Shown piece after piece: positions 15,278 through 23,524 of a stretch of 64,000 bases of DNA. The first letter of the stretch is position 1. Every line of letters begins with the position of its first letter. The notes below the pieces were generated by a model that was given only the letters and a program-made list of their open reading frames with translations, was not told the DNA's origin and ran no database searches. Where the stretch lies: assembly GCF_003014755.1 (NCBI RefSeq), contig NZ_PYAW01000002.1:1426001-1490000 (forward strand). Direction: 5' to 3'. A program made the translations under genes and the position numbers. The stretch comes from Chitinophaga niastensis. GTDB lineage: Bacteria > Bacteroidota > Bacteroidia > Chitinophagales > Chitinophagaceae.

Positions 15278-16405
15278 TTAATAGCCAGCTGTATTGGAAC
15301 TCCAGCGACCCACCCCATTTTGATAAATGACAAGATTGCCATCACTTTGCATAACCAATACCCCGGGTATACCAGTAGTGGTATTGCTACTCCAATGTGC
15401 AACATTTCCGGTATCATAGAGTACCAGATTACCATCTCCCTGCATCACACATCTGTTGATGTTTGGATTGCCGGCTGTTATACTGCTCCAAAGAGCAACA
15501 TTGTAATAGTAAATGACAAGGTTACCATCAGTTTGCATTATCAGGATAAAGCGTCCGTCCGTTGAGCGTAATACCTGCCCTTGTAATAATTGCTCATTTG
15601 TATTCAGGCGGTCTGGACCTCCTAAAGTGACTGGATAAAGTGCTTTAAGCGCTACCTGATCATAATAGGAGAAGCCGCCCCAATTATTACCACAAGTGCC
15701 GCCATTCATTACAGAAGCGCCATCAGCAGATGGGGTGCTGGGGATCGGAATAGCAGCTGATTCACCTGAAGGTTGCCAGTTGGTATGACGTAATCCTACG
15801 CAATGCCCCAATTCATGCGCTACCAGTAACGTTAATTGTGACGCACTGGTAAGATTGTAATAGGTTAATGTATATTCAGAAATATAAACAGTATTGAAAG
15901 GCTGTCCGGTTGAAAGCGGGAAACCTGATTGTCCACAAATCCCCAATTGTAAACCACTGTTTTGAACAATCTGGATATTAGCAGCAGCTGCTGAATACAC
16001 CCTCGATAATTGAATGCCTGACCCTACTGCGTTGTAGGCAGCAATTACGTTATCAAGGATACCACTCAGGTTAACGGCACTGAATGATCCTGCATTAAGG
16101 TATACATTGATATGCCGATATGCAGGAGATACCAGATAAGGAGAACGGGCCTGCTCAGTGGTTACTTTAGCAACCCTTTGTTCTAGGTCTTTTTTATAAA
16201 AGATAATATCTCCCTGTACTACATAACGGTCTTTAAACTCCACAATATCTTTCCGGTCATAGCCTTCTTTAACCAGCAGTTTTATGAGCGCGTCATCACT
16301 TTTTTGTGCAGATTGATCTTCCTTTCTGTTTCCCTGCTCTTTGGTACATCCAATAGCTAAAGTAAGCAGGAGTACTATGCAAAGTAAATAATTGTGTTTA
16401 AACAT
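15278..16405 (-). CDS. Secreted lipoprotein metalloprotease (HEIGH/M57-like) with bulb-type lectin domain
   Basis: A 375-residue lipoprotein: signal peptide with lipobox LAIGC (Cys20). The catalytic zinc motif HELGHCVGLRH (197-207) fits HExxHxxGxxH and places it with metzincin-like M57/dual-action HEIGH peptidases of Bacteroidota. From about residue 270 to the end are three copies of the mannose-binding monocot-lectin signature QxDGNLVxY (QTDGNLVIY, QGDGNLVLY, QSDGNLVIY), each with a following WSS strand, i.e. a complete beta-prism lectin. It therefore couples a surface protease to sugar binding, perhaps to target mannose-bearing glycoproteins or cells (inference). It sits just inside the tRNA-Lys accessory zone with its own terminator. 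Confidence 0.88.
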   Translation of the reverse strand: MFKHNYLLCIVLLLTLAIGCTKEQGNRKEDQSAQKSDDALIKLLVKEGYDRKDIVEFKDRYVVQGDIIFYKKDLEQRVAKVTTEQARSPYLVSPAYRHINVYLNAGSFSAVNLSGILDNVIAAYNAVGSGIQLSRVYSAAAANIQIVQNSGLQLGICGQSGFPLSTGQPFNTVYISEYTLTYYNLTSASQLTLLVAHELGHCVGLRHTNWQPSGESAAIPIPSTPSADGASVMNGGTCGNNWGGFSYYDQVALKALYPVTLGGPDRLNTNEQLLQGQVLRSTDGRFILIMQTDGNLVIYYYNVALWSSITAGNPNINRCVMQGDGNLVLYDTGNVAHWSSNTTTGIPGVLVMQSDGNLVIYQNGVGRWSSNTAGY

Positions 16406-16857
16406 ATTTAAATGGTTTAATTGTTACAGTATAATTCTCAATGATGTTATCTATCATAAATAATAAAGCATTTTAGGGGGAGAACGTGGGCGCATTTTAA
16501 ACAGTTGAAATGATGAGGGATATATTTTTCCGCTAACCACATGTTATGAGTTGGCTTAATAACATAGGAAATGCTATAGATTATACATCAATCAGATGAT
16601 GGGGATTAATATAATATTGGTTATGAAGAGGTAATAACTAAATAAAGGTTATCAGTGCCTATATAGTATTACTCCGCAATAATAGATCTCGGGTTAAATC
16701 CATAGGGTTCATGAGGGAAATATTTTATGGAAGATAATAAAGAATATTCAATAAAATATAAAATATGATTTCCCCTGAATATTTTTCATAATCCAATGAA
16801 ACCCTTATTGAATAGTAGTTTCATGGGATACTGAAAAAATACAGCATTGATTTTTAT
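16406..16857. other. AT-rich region without recognisable genes
   Basis: Upstream region of the metalloprotease gene followed by strongly AT-rich sequence. No open frame with family features, no RNA gene and no convincing promoter was found. Its composition differs from the first 14 kb, in keeping with acquired DNA. Confidence 0.5.
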
Positions 16858-16932
16858 GTCGGGTAGGCAAGAGAAATTTCACCCCAAGCCTCTCACAGCA
16901 CTGGACGTGAGACTCTCACCTCATCCAACGCT
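16858..16932 (-). mobile_element. Group II intron 3' end (domains V and VI), truncated
   Basis: On the minus strand, 16932-16897 reads as a group II intron domain V. The catalytic AGC begins a 9-bp stem (AGCGTTGGA with TCCAGTGCT), followed by the distal GGTGAGAGTCTCAC hairpin and the conserved CACGTCCAGTGCTGTGAGAGG context. The following GCTTGGGGTGAAATTTCTCT then TGCCTACCCGAC is a plausible domain VI and 3' end near 16858. The adjacent upstream part (16933-17220, minus strand) contains no recognisable reverse transcriptase, and no intron 5' end was found, so this is a remnant. Similar introns normally carry a 500-600 residue maturase/RT. Confidence 0.72.
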
Positions 16933-17293
16933 TCTAGGTCAGGATTTTCTTTTCTTACCTTTAAGCTCAGCATAGGGGAACTCCCCCTAAAAAAAGCATA
17001 GGCAAAAATCCCATGGAATCTTTCCGGTTCCCGTTCCCTTCCAGAATTGTTCTTTAATTCCATACCTGAATAGAATAGAGAGCATTTTATATTTGTTAAA
17101 AAATGAGAAAGGATATTTATGAGCTTGTTCCCAATCCTGAACACTATAAATTGGAGTTTACGGCCTTTTTGCTTTGAGTTCATCAAATACTTTTTGATAT
17201 CGGGGCAGTTTTATGGAGCTTTATTTATAGTTACATTAAATATAGTAATAATTAACAACCTATGAGAGAGATGGATTGAATAAACAGACCTCT
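16933..17293. other. Region upstream of the intron remnant, function unclear
   Basis: The minus strand carries a short open frame without family features. A different minus frame reads LPRYQKVFDELKAKRP then a stop, which looks like the end of some larger protein but was not identified. It may be debris of the gene the intron entered, or of the intron's own open frame. Plus-strand sequence from about 17220 is AT-rich leader for the next gene. Confidence 0.35.
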
Positions 17294-17719
17294 ATGAATA
17301 GTAGTGCACCTGATAGCCTGATTTTGAGTAAGTCTAATATTGCCTCAAATTGTTTCTTTGAGATTGGTAGATTTTGTAAAATAAGCTCTCTGCAAGGTAG
17401 TGGTATTCTTCAGTTACAAGCCTATTCAAAGGAAGCTGTAATCATATTAAATAATATAGATCTTGATCAGTTAAAGTTTCCACTTTATGGCTTAAATCTG
17501 ATAGTTGATAAAAATCAGCCGTATGCTCTTAAAATGAAATTATATGACCAGATTATAAAACGTTATTCGAATGTTCCGGAAACCCGAAGAAAGTATGATG
17601 TTCAAAGAATACAACTCATGAACAATGAAGGGCGGCATTGGTTTATAAATTTTATTCAAAAAAATTGGGATTACTATGGATATGACAAAACGCTAATTTT
17701 TATCAATGCTTTTTTTTAA
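17294..17719 (+). CDS. Orphan protein, likely N-terminal part of a split membrane-protein gene
   Basis: 141 residues from the ATG at 17294 (a TTG at 17276 is the alternative). No known family was recognised. The sequence is AT-rich with a hydrophilic middle (YDQIIKRYSNVPETRRKYDVQR) and ends in YGYDKTLIFINAFF, the beginning of a hydrophobic segment cut off by TAA inside a T8 run (17710-17717). The next frame continues with LMLFCFVINLCLYP, which would complete that membrane helix. A one-base frameshift at T8 would join both into one protein of about 240 residues. Alternatively they are two genes coupled through the TAATG overlap. Codon use is unlike the first 14 kb. Confidence 0.55.
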   Translation: MNSSAPDSLILSKSNIASNCFFEIGRFCKISSLQGSGILQLQAYSKEAVIILNNIDLDQLKFPLYGLNLIVDKNQPYALKMKLYDQIIKRYSNVPETRRKYDVQRIQLMNNEGRHWFINFIQKNWDYYGYDKTLIFINAFF

Positions 17720-18021
17720 TGCTTTTTTGTTTTGTCATAAATCTTTGTTTATATCCAAAGATCATATATGAGGGGTATAATTTAGAACAATTTAAAGATG
17801 CTGAAGAAGAATTAGTTGGAAGTCAACGAAATGCAAGAAGAAAAAAAGTAAGTAAATTTTTAAATTGCTTAATGTTTACGGGATTTATATTTTGGGGCTT
17901 AAAACTTGATCCTGAAAAAATACGTGTTGCAAATCTTCCCCTCTCTTTTTGGATAATATTACAATATATAATCGGGCTAATTTGTTTAGGATATATAGCT
18001 AATGTAATTATTGCAAAGTAA
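17719..18021 (+). CDS. Orphan small membrane protein, likely C-terminal part of the split gene
   Basis: 100 residues with about three hydrophobic segments: MLFCFVINLCLYPKII, FLNCLMFTGFIFWGL and FWIILQYIIGLICLGYIANVII, plus a charged loop rich in Glu, Arg and Lys between the first two. No family was recognised. Its ATG overlaps the preceding TAA by one base (TAATG), fitting translational coupling, but the hydrophobic N-terminus looks like the second half of the helix begun in the previous frame. A frameshift in the poly-T tract is therefore at least as likely. It could be a programmed -1 shift, a phase-variable tract, a true mutation or a sequence error. Confidence 0.55.
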   Translation: MLFCFVINLCLYPKIIYEGYNLEQFKDAEEELVGSQRNARRKKVSKFLNCLMFTGFIFWGLKLDPEKIRVANLPLSFWIILQYIIGLICLGYIANVIIAK

Positions 18022-18036
18022 TTATATTAACATAAT

Positions 18037-18339
18037 ATGGGCCGTAATGGGTCAATAAAAGGGGGGGTAACTAACAGGAAACTGAATTTTAATCCTACCA
18101 CGACTGACCGAAATGGATCAGATCACAACCTGGTGGCAAAAGACTATACTAATATAGTGGCGGACGCATTAACTGAGCTGTTTCCAAACTTAGACGGCAG
18201 TGTTGCACTTGCATTATCCTGGGGTGGCTTAGATAGCACTTCCGCATTTTTGAACGATTGTACTCAGTTAGAAAGAGATAATATTATTAACATAAATAAT
18301 ACTAATTCGAATGATACCGCTGGTACAAAATGTAATTAA
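18037..18339 (+). CDS. Orphan 100-residue protein
   Basis: A 100-residue frame with no signal peptide. Its middle reads VADALTELFPNLDGSVALAL then SWGGLDSTSAF, followed by an Asn/Thr-rich tail ending GTKCN. The Gly-rich basic start (MGRNGSIKGG) and abrupt beginning suggest it may be the detached C-terminal domain of a larger secreted or polymorphic toxin-like protein, but no family could be assigned. It overlaps the next gene by 29 nt. Low GC, within the accessory region. Confidence 0.4.
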   Translation: MGRNGSIKGGVTNRKLNFNPTTTDRNGSDHNLVAKDYTNIVADALTELFPNLDGSVALALSWGGLDSTSAFLNDCTQLERDNIININNTNSNDTAGTKCN

Positions 18340-18841
18340 AAGAGCATTCCTAATTTGCATGATTGTAGTATTAGGTCAAACTACTTTTGCTCAAATTATT
18401 GTCACCAATAATAGTGAAAGTATAAAATTAAATAATCAGATATGCAACACTATTCGATTGCCATATATAGTAGATTCGATTTGTAACGTTTACTCCACAG
18501 TGACAATTATTGTACGAAATAATACCCTTGATTCTATTGCGTTTTCCAGGGAATGTCCCCGATTTTTGAAAGCTGCATTTTCTCGAATTTTACCTGCATA
18601 TCAAAAGGCCGATTGGGGGAAAATACTCCCCACTTCCCAAACTAATTTTGATATTTTACAACCACTAGTTTTTAAATGCATTGCTATAGCATGTGATACT
18701 TTAACAGCAACGGAAACGAAAGGTATGCTAGCCCATGATGTGAAACTCAGGAAAGATAATAAAGTTCCCACATTTCTATTGCTACCAGTAAATATTACTT
18801 TGTATGAAAGCTGTAGGCTTAAAATACCTCCAGCACACTAA
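18311..18841 (+). CDS. Secreted hypothetical protein
   Basis: 176 residues with a clear export signal (VIKRAFLICMIVVLGQ then TTFAQ; cleavage after about residue 28). The mature part is beta-rich by eye (IIVTNNSESIKLNNQ, TVTIIVRNNTLDSIAF) and contains five cysteines, which could form disulfides after export. No family recognised. It overlaps the preceding small gene by 29 nt, so the two may be co-expressed; a toxin/partner arrangement is possible but unsupported. The region is AT-rich, consistent with horizontal origin. Confidence 0.55.
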   Translation: MIPLVQNVIKRAFLICMIVVLGQTTFAQIIVTNNSESIKLNNQICNTIRLPYIVDSICNVYSTVTIIVRNNTLDSIAFSRECPRFLKAAFSRILPAYQKADWGKILPTSQTNFDILQPLVFKCIAIACDTLTATETKGMLAHDVKLRKDNKVPTFLLLPVNITLYESCRLKIPPAH

Positions 18842-18885
18842 GAATTAATTTTTAGCAATAAATAATATTGCTCCAAAAATAAATA

Positions 18886-21273
18886 CTATTCAGCACGTAA
18901 TCTTTCTATTGGATTTGCCTTAGCAGCTTGGTATACTTTCGTTCCGATGATAACACTGCAGCAAAACAAGACAATCAGGAATGTACCGATATAAGGCGCT
19001 GGCCCGGCATCAGGATGATATTGATAAATAACCTGGAAAATAAACTTGCTGGTAAACAAGTAGCCTAAAGCTGAACCAACCACAAATGAAATCAGGAGGA
19101 TGCGTATGAACTCCCGGTTAACTAATCCAATGATTTGAAGCACCGATGCACCAAGTACTTTGCGAATACCAATTTCTTTACTTCGTTTGTCTATGTTCAA
19201 TGAAATTTGTGCAAACAAGCCTGACGCTGATAAGAGCAAGGTAACTATGGCAAGAAAAAAAGCGATCGACTTGAAGCCTTGCGTCATCCGGATCTCCTTT
19301 TCAATTAAATCTGATTGTAAATAGCCCCGGTATGGTACATTGGGCACCACTTTGTGCCAGGCTTCCTGTAAGTACCTGGTTACTTGCGACAATCTATCTT
19401 TATCTGAACGAACGACCATAAACTTATACTCATCGGGTTTAGCCATGCGTAGCACGCAAGGTGGTATTAGGTCGTGCAAGCCATACTCTTTGTAGTCGTT
19501 CACAACTCCAACAATCGTGTAGCTGGCACTGTCCAGGGTCACTCGCTGGCCAAGCGGATCTGTTAGCCGCAATCGTTGCAGAAAGGTCTGATTGACCAGG
19601 ATAGATTGATCAGCATCAGCACCGGTATCATAAAAATGACGTCCCTGAATTAAGCGGATCCCCATGCTATTAAGATAGGCTTCCCCTCCAATACGCGCGA
19701 CCTGCGCCTGTATTTGGCCATTTTCGGTTTTGGCTGTCTGGGTGTAGGTGCCATCACCAATTTGTTGAACACATCCGGCTACACTTTTAATTTCCGGGTA
19801 CTGCTGAACGGCCTGACTAAAAACGCGATACTCCTGAGGATTGTTGATTTCTACAACGGCTACTTCATTGATGGAATAGCCAAAATCGGCTTTCTTTTGA
19901 AATGACGCATTCTGGGACATAACAATACCAACCACCAGTGCGAAGCACGATAGACTGAATTGTGAAATCAACAGGAAACGTGTAAAACGGTTGGAAGAGG
20001 CAAGGGCCGTTTTGCCCTTAAGAATCAGCACTGGCTGAAAGGAACTGATGTACACAGCTGGGTATAGGCCAGAAAAGATGGCACTGACAACGGGAATGAA
20101 TACCAGGAACAGCCAAAAGCCATAGTCCTTGCCATAGTTGGGCGAAAGATCAACATCGGTAAGCTGAATGACTGCTGGCAATAGTAGGTAGACAAACAAC
20201 AACGCCAATGTGGAAGCTAATAGACATAGAACAATGTTCTCGGTTAAGAATTGCCGGATTAATTGGCTCTTGAAACCGCCCATTACTTTACGAATACCGA
20301 TCTCTTTTAATCGGCCACTGGCAAATGCGATGGAAATATTGGTAAAATTAAAGCAGGTAATAATTAAAATAAACAGCGACATGATGGCCGGAACTATAAC
20401 GAGGACACCACGGGGATTGACCGTCAGTTGGCTGCCATATACGTATCCCGGCATATCAATATCCGAGCTGGCCGCCAACTCAGAGAAAGGTTGAAGGGAA
20501 AAGCTTTCTATAGGCCAATCGGTGCGATTACGGTTATGAAGCGCTACATAGGGATTAAGATTGGCAGTTACAAAACGAGTCGCTTGCTCACTTTTTAATT
20601 CCGCAAATGTTGTAATGAGGTTCGGGTTCGCCCAGTCATTAGGCGCTAACTGCCCATTAACAAATCCGTTCTCAAACGAGGTGATGATATCGAACTGAAT
20701 ACTTGAATTAGCCGGAATCTTCTGCGTTACGGCAGCAACCGTGTACACCTTAGGCTTACCTTCCGATCCAATGATTGTCAGGGACTGACCCACCGGCATT
20801 TGCTTTGGAAAGTATTTGTCTGCAAAAGTTTCACTGATGATTACCTGATTCGGTTGGTCAAAGCCAGACAGGTTTCCGAATTTTAGCGGGAACGTAAAAA
20901 AATCAAATAGGGCCTTATCTGCGTAGTGAATATGCTCGTCGAAAGTATTCTCTTTGATCTTTACAACAACGGCAGCGCTGCTAAGGCGGGCAATCCGCTC
21001 TGCCCCAGCCAGTTCTTTCTGCATTGCCTGCGCTAACGGTAACGGTATAACGGCCCAGGGCTGTTTACTTCCATCAACCATGCGCACACTGTTTAGCCGG
21101 TAAATGTGTTCGGTGTGAGCATGATGCTGGTCGAAGTTCGCCCTGTAGTTATAGTTGAGGTAAGCCAGTATACAACAGGCAATGGCAAAACCTAAGCCTA
21201 CAATGTTGAGGACCACATATATCTTGTTGCGCCAAAGAACACGGAAAGCGATCTTCAAGTAGTTCGAGAACAT
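18886..21273 (-). CDS. ABC transporter permease, MacB/FtsX type (full-length duplicated)
   Basis: A 795-residue permease with the Bacteroidota layout: N-terminal helix (NIVGLGFAIACCILAYL), periplasmic MacB_PCD domain, three helices of a first FtsX domain preceded by GRLKEIGIRKVMGGFKSQL, a second periplasmic domain, and a second FtsX domain introduced by KRSKEIGIRKVLGASVLQI. The two EIGIRKV(M/L)G coupling segments contact an ATPase in MacB-like systems, but no ATPase gene is adjacent, as is common for this expanded family. Possible roles are lipoprotein, peptide or antimicrobial export and stress signalling. GC content is higher than in the AT-rich orphan genes before it. It starts at 21273 with a long untranslated region upstream. 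Confidence 0.88.
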   Translation of the reverse strand: MFSNYLKIAFRVLWRNKIYVVLNIVGLGFAIACCILAYLNYNYRANFDQHHAHTEHIYRLNSVRMVDGSKQPWAVIPLPLAQAMQKELAGAERIARLSSAAVVVKIKENTFDEHIHYADKALFDFFTFPLKFGNLSGFDQPNQVIISETFADKYFPKQMPVGQSLTIIGSEGKPKVYTVAAVTQKIPANSSIQFDIITSFENGFVNGQLAPNDWANPNLITTFAELKSEQATRFVTANLNPYVALHNRNRTDWPIESFSLQPFSELAASSDIDMPGYVYGSQLTVNPRGVLVIVPAIMSLFILIITCFNFTNISIAFASGRLKEIGIRKVMGGFKSQLIRQFLTENIVLCLLASTLALLFVYLLLPAVIQLTDVDLSPNYGKDYGFWLFLVFIPVVSAIFSGLYPAVYISSFQPVLILKGKTALASSNRFTRFLLISQFSLSCFALVVGIVMSQNASFQKKADFGYSINEVAVVEINNPQEYRVFSQAVQQYPEIKSVAGCVQQIGDGTYTQTAKTENGQIQAQVARIGGEAYLNSMGIRLIQGRHFYDTGADADQSILVNQTFLQRLRLTDPLGQRVTLDSASYTIVGVVNDYKEYGLHDLIPPCVLRMAKPDEYKFMVVRSDKDRLSQVTRYLQEAWHKVVPNVPYRGYLQSDLIEKEIRMTQGFKSIAFFLAIVTLLLSASGLFAQISLNIDKRSKEIGIRKVLGASVLQIIGLVNREFIRILLISFVVGSALGYLFTSKFIFQVIYQYHPDAGPAPYIGTFLIVLFCCSVIIGTKVYQAAKANPIERLRAE

Positions 21274-21527
21274 AAGGTTAATTTAAAAAAGACTGTTAAG
21301 CTGTTAAGTTATAAAGCGCCAAACGACAGCTTTTAAAGTCAGCGTAGGCATTTTACCAGTCTGTGACAACTACCATACCACTTGTCTGGATATCGCTTTA
21401 CATGGCTGTAGTGGCCATTTTTACACCTTCTGTGACGGTCCTTTTTACAAGTATGCTGTACGGATACGGACACGGGTGTTCGATTTTAAGCGTCAGATAG
21501 CGGCAGTTAAACGTAACACTGGATAAG
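21274..21527. other. Upstream region of the ABC permease gene
   Basis: No open frame with coding character was seen. Around 21451-21485 is the word GTACGGATACGGACACGGGTGT, a quasi-repeated ACGGA/ACGG motif that could be a regulator site for the permease gene, roughly 190 nt upstream of its start. Confidence 0.35.
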
Positions 21528-21560
21528 AAAAAAGCCTTCAAATTGTTTGAAGGCTTTTTT
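21528..21560 (-). terminator. Strong bidirectional terminator
   Basis: AAAAAAGCCTTCAAA-TTG-TTTGAAGGCTTTTTT is a perfect 15-bp hairpin with A and T tails. It lies 57 nt past the stop of the minus-strand gene ending at 21617 and would also insulate the permease promoter region. Confidence 0.9.
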
Positions 21561-21616
21561 ATGTGCACTGGAAATTTTGTATTTGATCTGCTATGAAGCG
21601 AAGGATCAGGTAATCG

Positions 21617-22360
21617 TTAAAACTTAATCAACAGTTTTTCAGAAATAAGCTTATTGTCTTTGTAGTATTCGAAATACCATTCTCCGTTCTTTTTCAGCAC
21701 TATCCCATGAGATGCCCCGTTATCGGCAATAAAATAATCCTGTACCGAAGTTTTAAGTAGGGTTAAAACTATTTTTGGTGCGGTATCAATTAACTGATAT
21801 CCATTAGCTGTTGCCTGGGCATATAATGTTCCGGCGGCTTCCTTTATCTCTGCTACTACAGTTGTTGTGGCAGGCGAGGGGGCTGGAACAGCTGTAGTGG
21901 CAACCGCTTGCTGGGGCCCCTCATTTGTTGTTCCAATATAAGCATACGGTACGTCATTCAGCGATGTAAAGGCGTCTTTTAAAGCAAGATTATAAGAAGC
22001 AGCAAATTCTTTCTCCCTGCTTTTGCCTTCTTTACTTTTAAAAATGATATTACCCCTGCAATCCTTTAATAAAAGTGTAAGGTTGGTGACAAACAGTCCT
22101 TTTTTCTGCACTACCTCGGCACTCAGTGCATTGCACCTATTGCCGGCAAGTTCTTTTGGTATTTCTGAATTATCAAAATAAGCGGAAAATCCTTTTTCTT
22201 CCAGGAGCGATTTGGCCATGGTGTTTAATCCATACTGGTTGTCTTCCCTGGAGAAATTGAATTTTTCCGGTACCAGCACGTATTTGTAGTTATTGATGGT
22301 ATTCTGGGTATACCCGGAATATGAAACGAGTAAAAAAAATAATAAAGCGTATCCTTTCAT
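21617..22360 (-). CDS. Secreted hypothetical protein of Bacteroidota
   Basis: 247 residues from the ATG at 22360, chosen because MKGYALLFFLLVSYSGYTQ is a good signal peptide; 35 further in-frame residues upstream look untranslated. The mature protein opens with YKYVLVPEKFNFSREDNQYG, a pattern I recall from conserved but uncharacterised Bacteroidota envelope proteins. Residues ~160-185 are a Pro/Ala/Thr-rich linker (AVPAPSPATTTVV), and the C-terminal part is a compact beta-rich domain (ADNGASHGIVLKKNGEWYFE). Periplasmic location is likely; function unknown. It ends at a strong terminator. Confidence 0.7.
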   Translation of the reverse strand: MKGYALLFFLLVSYSGYTQNTINNYKYVLVPEKFNFSREDNQYGLNTMAKSLLEEKGFSAYFDNSEIPKELAGNRCNALSAEVVQKKGLFVTNLTLLLKDCRGNIIFKSKEGKSREKEFAASYNLALKDAFTSLNDVPYAYIGTTNEGPQQAVATTAVPAPSPATTTVVAEIKEAAGTLYAQATANGYQLIDTAPKIVLTLLKTSVQDYFIADNGASHGIVLKKNGEWYFEYYKDNKLISEKLLIKF

Positions 22361-22627
22361 ATAGCATTTTGTCTTCTGATTATGACGAATATATACAAAA
22401 TAATTGTCAAAATCAGTACAAACCAGCTGATTCCCTATACTACTGTGTAAGATCCAGGCAGTCATCTACACTCAGCAAATTATCATCGGGATTAACCGGG
22501 TTATAGGAGATTACCGTTTTATCTTTTTGCTGCATGGGAATATTCTTGAGGAATGGCTACCGAAGCAGGATGGAAGTGTTTTATAGTTTGGCCATAAGCC
22601 GGTGTCAAACAATTTAGTGTATTGACG

Positions 22628-23167
22628 TTACACTATTTCACTTGTTAGCGAGAAAAAAATTCTATTGTTTCCGACTGCTTTTTTAGGAGCTGCACCCTGT
22701 TTGAATTTGTTTCTTAATAAGAGTTGGATTGAACTGTCATTGTTCTCATGGACGTAAGCTTCAATTGTTATTAATTTCATTTTATTAAATCCGAAGTCAA
22801 TAACCTTTACTAAGGCTTCATTCATATACCCCATTCTGTGAAATTCAGGGTCGAGTGTGTAACCTGTTTCCGCTTTATATTCATCTTTCGAAATATTCCA
22901 CAGACAAATTGTCCCAATAAATTTGTTTCTGCCTTTTTGGGTAATTACCCATAGTATAGTTTTGCCAATTGCTATTTCTTTTTGTACTCTGTCAATGAAT
23001 GCCTGTGTTTGTTCAATGGAAGAATGCCTGAAATCCTCAAGGTATGTATTTACGCTATCGTCGGAACGATGAGAAAAAATATCCTTGTCATCAGTTGTTT
23101 CAAGTTGCCTTAAAACCAAACGATCAGTTGTCAGGATGGGGAAAGGGGTGAAATTTGTTTCAATCAT
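22628..23167 (-). CDS. GNAT acetyltransferase, RimJ/RimL type
   Basis: 179 residues of the Acetyltransf_3 group. TDRLVLRQLETTDDKDIF (residues ~14-31) is the standard opening, WVITQKGRNKFIGTICLWNI the central strands, and TGYTLDPEFHRMGYMNEAL the acetyl-CoA loop, though the R/Q-x-x-G-x-G/A motif is relaxed to HRMGYM. IEAYVHENNDSSIQLLLRN is the usual closing motif. Relatives acetylate ribosomal protein N-termini or small molecules; the specific substrate is unknown. It is a single gene with no close neighbour on its strand. Confidence 0.87.
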   Translation of the reverse strand: MIETNFTPFPILTTDRLVLRQLETTDDKDIFSHRSDDSVNTYLEDFRHSSIEQTQAFIDRVQKEIAIGKTILWVITQKGRNKFIGTICLWNISKDEYKAETGYTLDPEFHRMGYMNEALVKVIDFGFNKMKLITIEAYVHENNDSSIQLLLRNKFKQGAAPKKAVGNNRIFFSLTSEIV

Positions 23168-23471
23168 TGGTTTAATAGATAGTATTTAATCTGACAGAAG
23201 GGAAAAAAATTATATTTCAGATGCAGGATTTAGGGGGACAAAAAATTGTTCTGTCAACATTCTTCCTTCACTAAGGTAAGGCATCTTCAAAAGTCTGCAA
23301 AGGGGTTTTACCATACCAGGTATTTCAGTTTGTTTCCGATTTTTTAAGAAATATTGCAGTTTGTACGTAGTGAAAATTTAACTTTGACAGCCCAAGGCTT
23401 TCCGTTAAAAAGCTGTTTGAAATCATTAATTTTTTGTTTGATAATTATTAATCCCCGCACTTTCACTGGTG
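23168..23471. other. Intergenic region between divergent GNAT and cupin genes
   Basis: No coding sequence recognised. It holds the GNAT 5' region and leads to the cupin promoter at 23472-23479. No strong hairpins seen. Confidence 0.45.
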
Positions 23472-23479
23472 TATCTTTG
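23472..23479 (+). promoter_or_regulatory. -7 box (TATCTTTG) for the cupin gene
   Basis: TATCTTTG matches TAnnTTTG exactly and lies 45 nt before the cupin ATG. No clean TTG sits at the expected 19-21 nt upstream, so the -33 element is uncertain. A Bacteroidota-style promoter in front of a GC-rich, foreign-looking gene suggests it is expressed in this host. Confidence 0.5.
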
Positions 23480-23524
23480 TTGTAAACCCCGGTAATTGTT
23501 TAGAAAATTTTAAATAGAAAATTT

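Noticed and set aside
16893..17186. 97-codon minus-strand frame covering the intron domain V
   Set aside because: It overlaps a structured RNA element and has no protein family features; more likely chance coding within intron debris.
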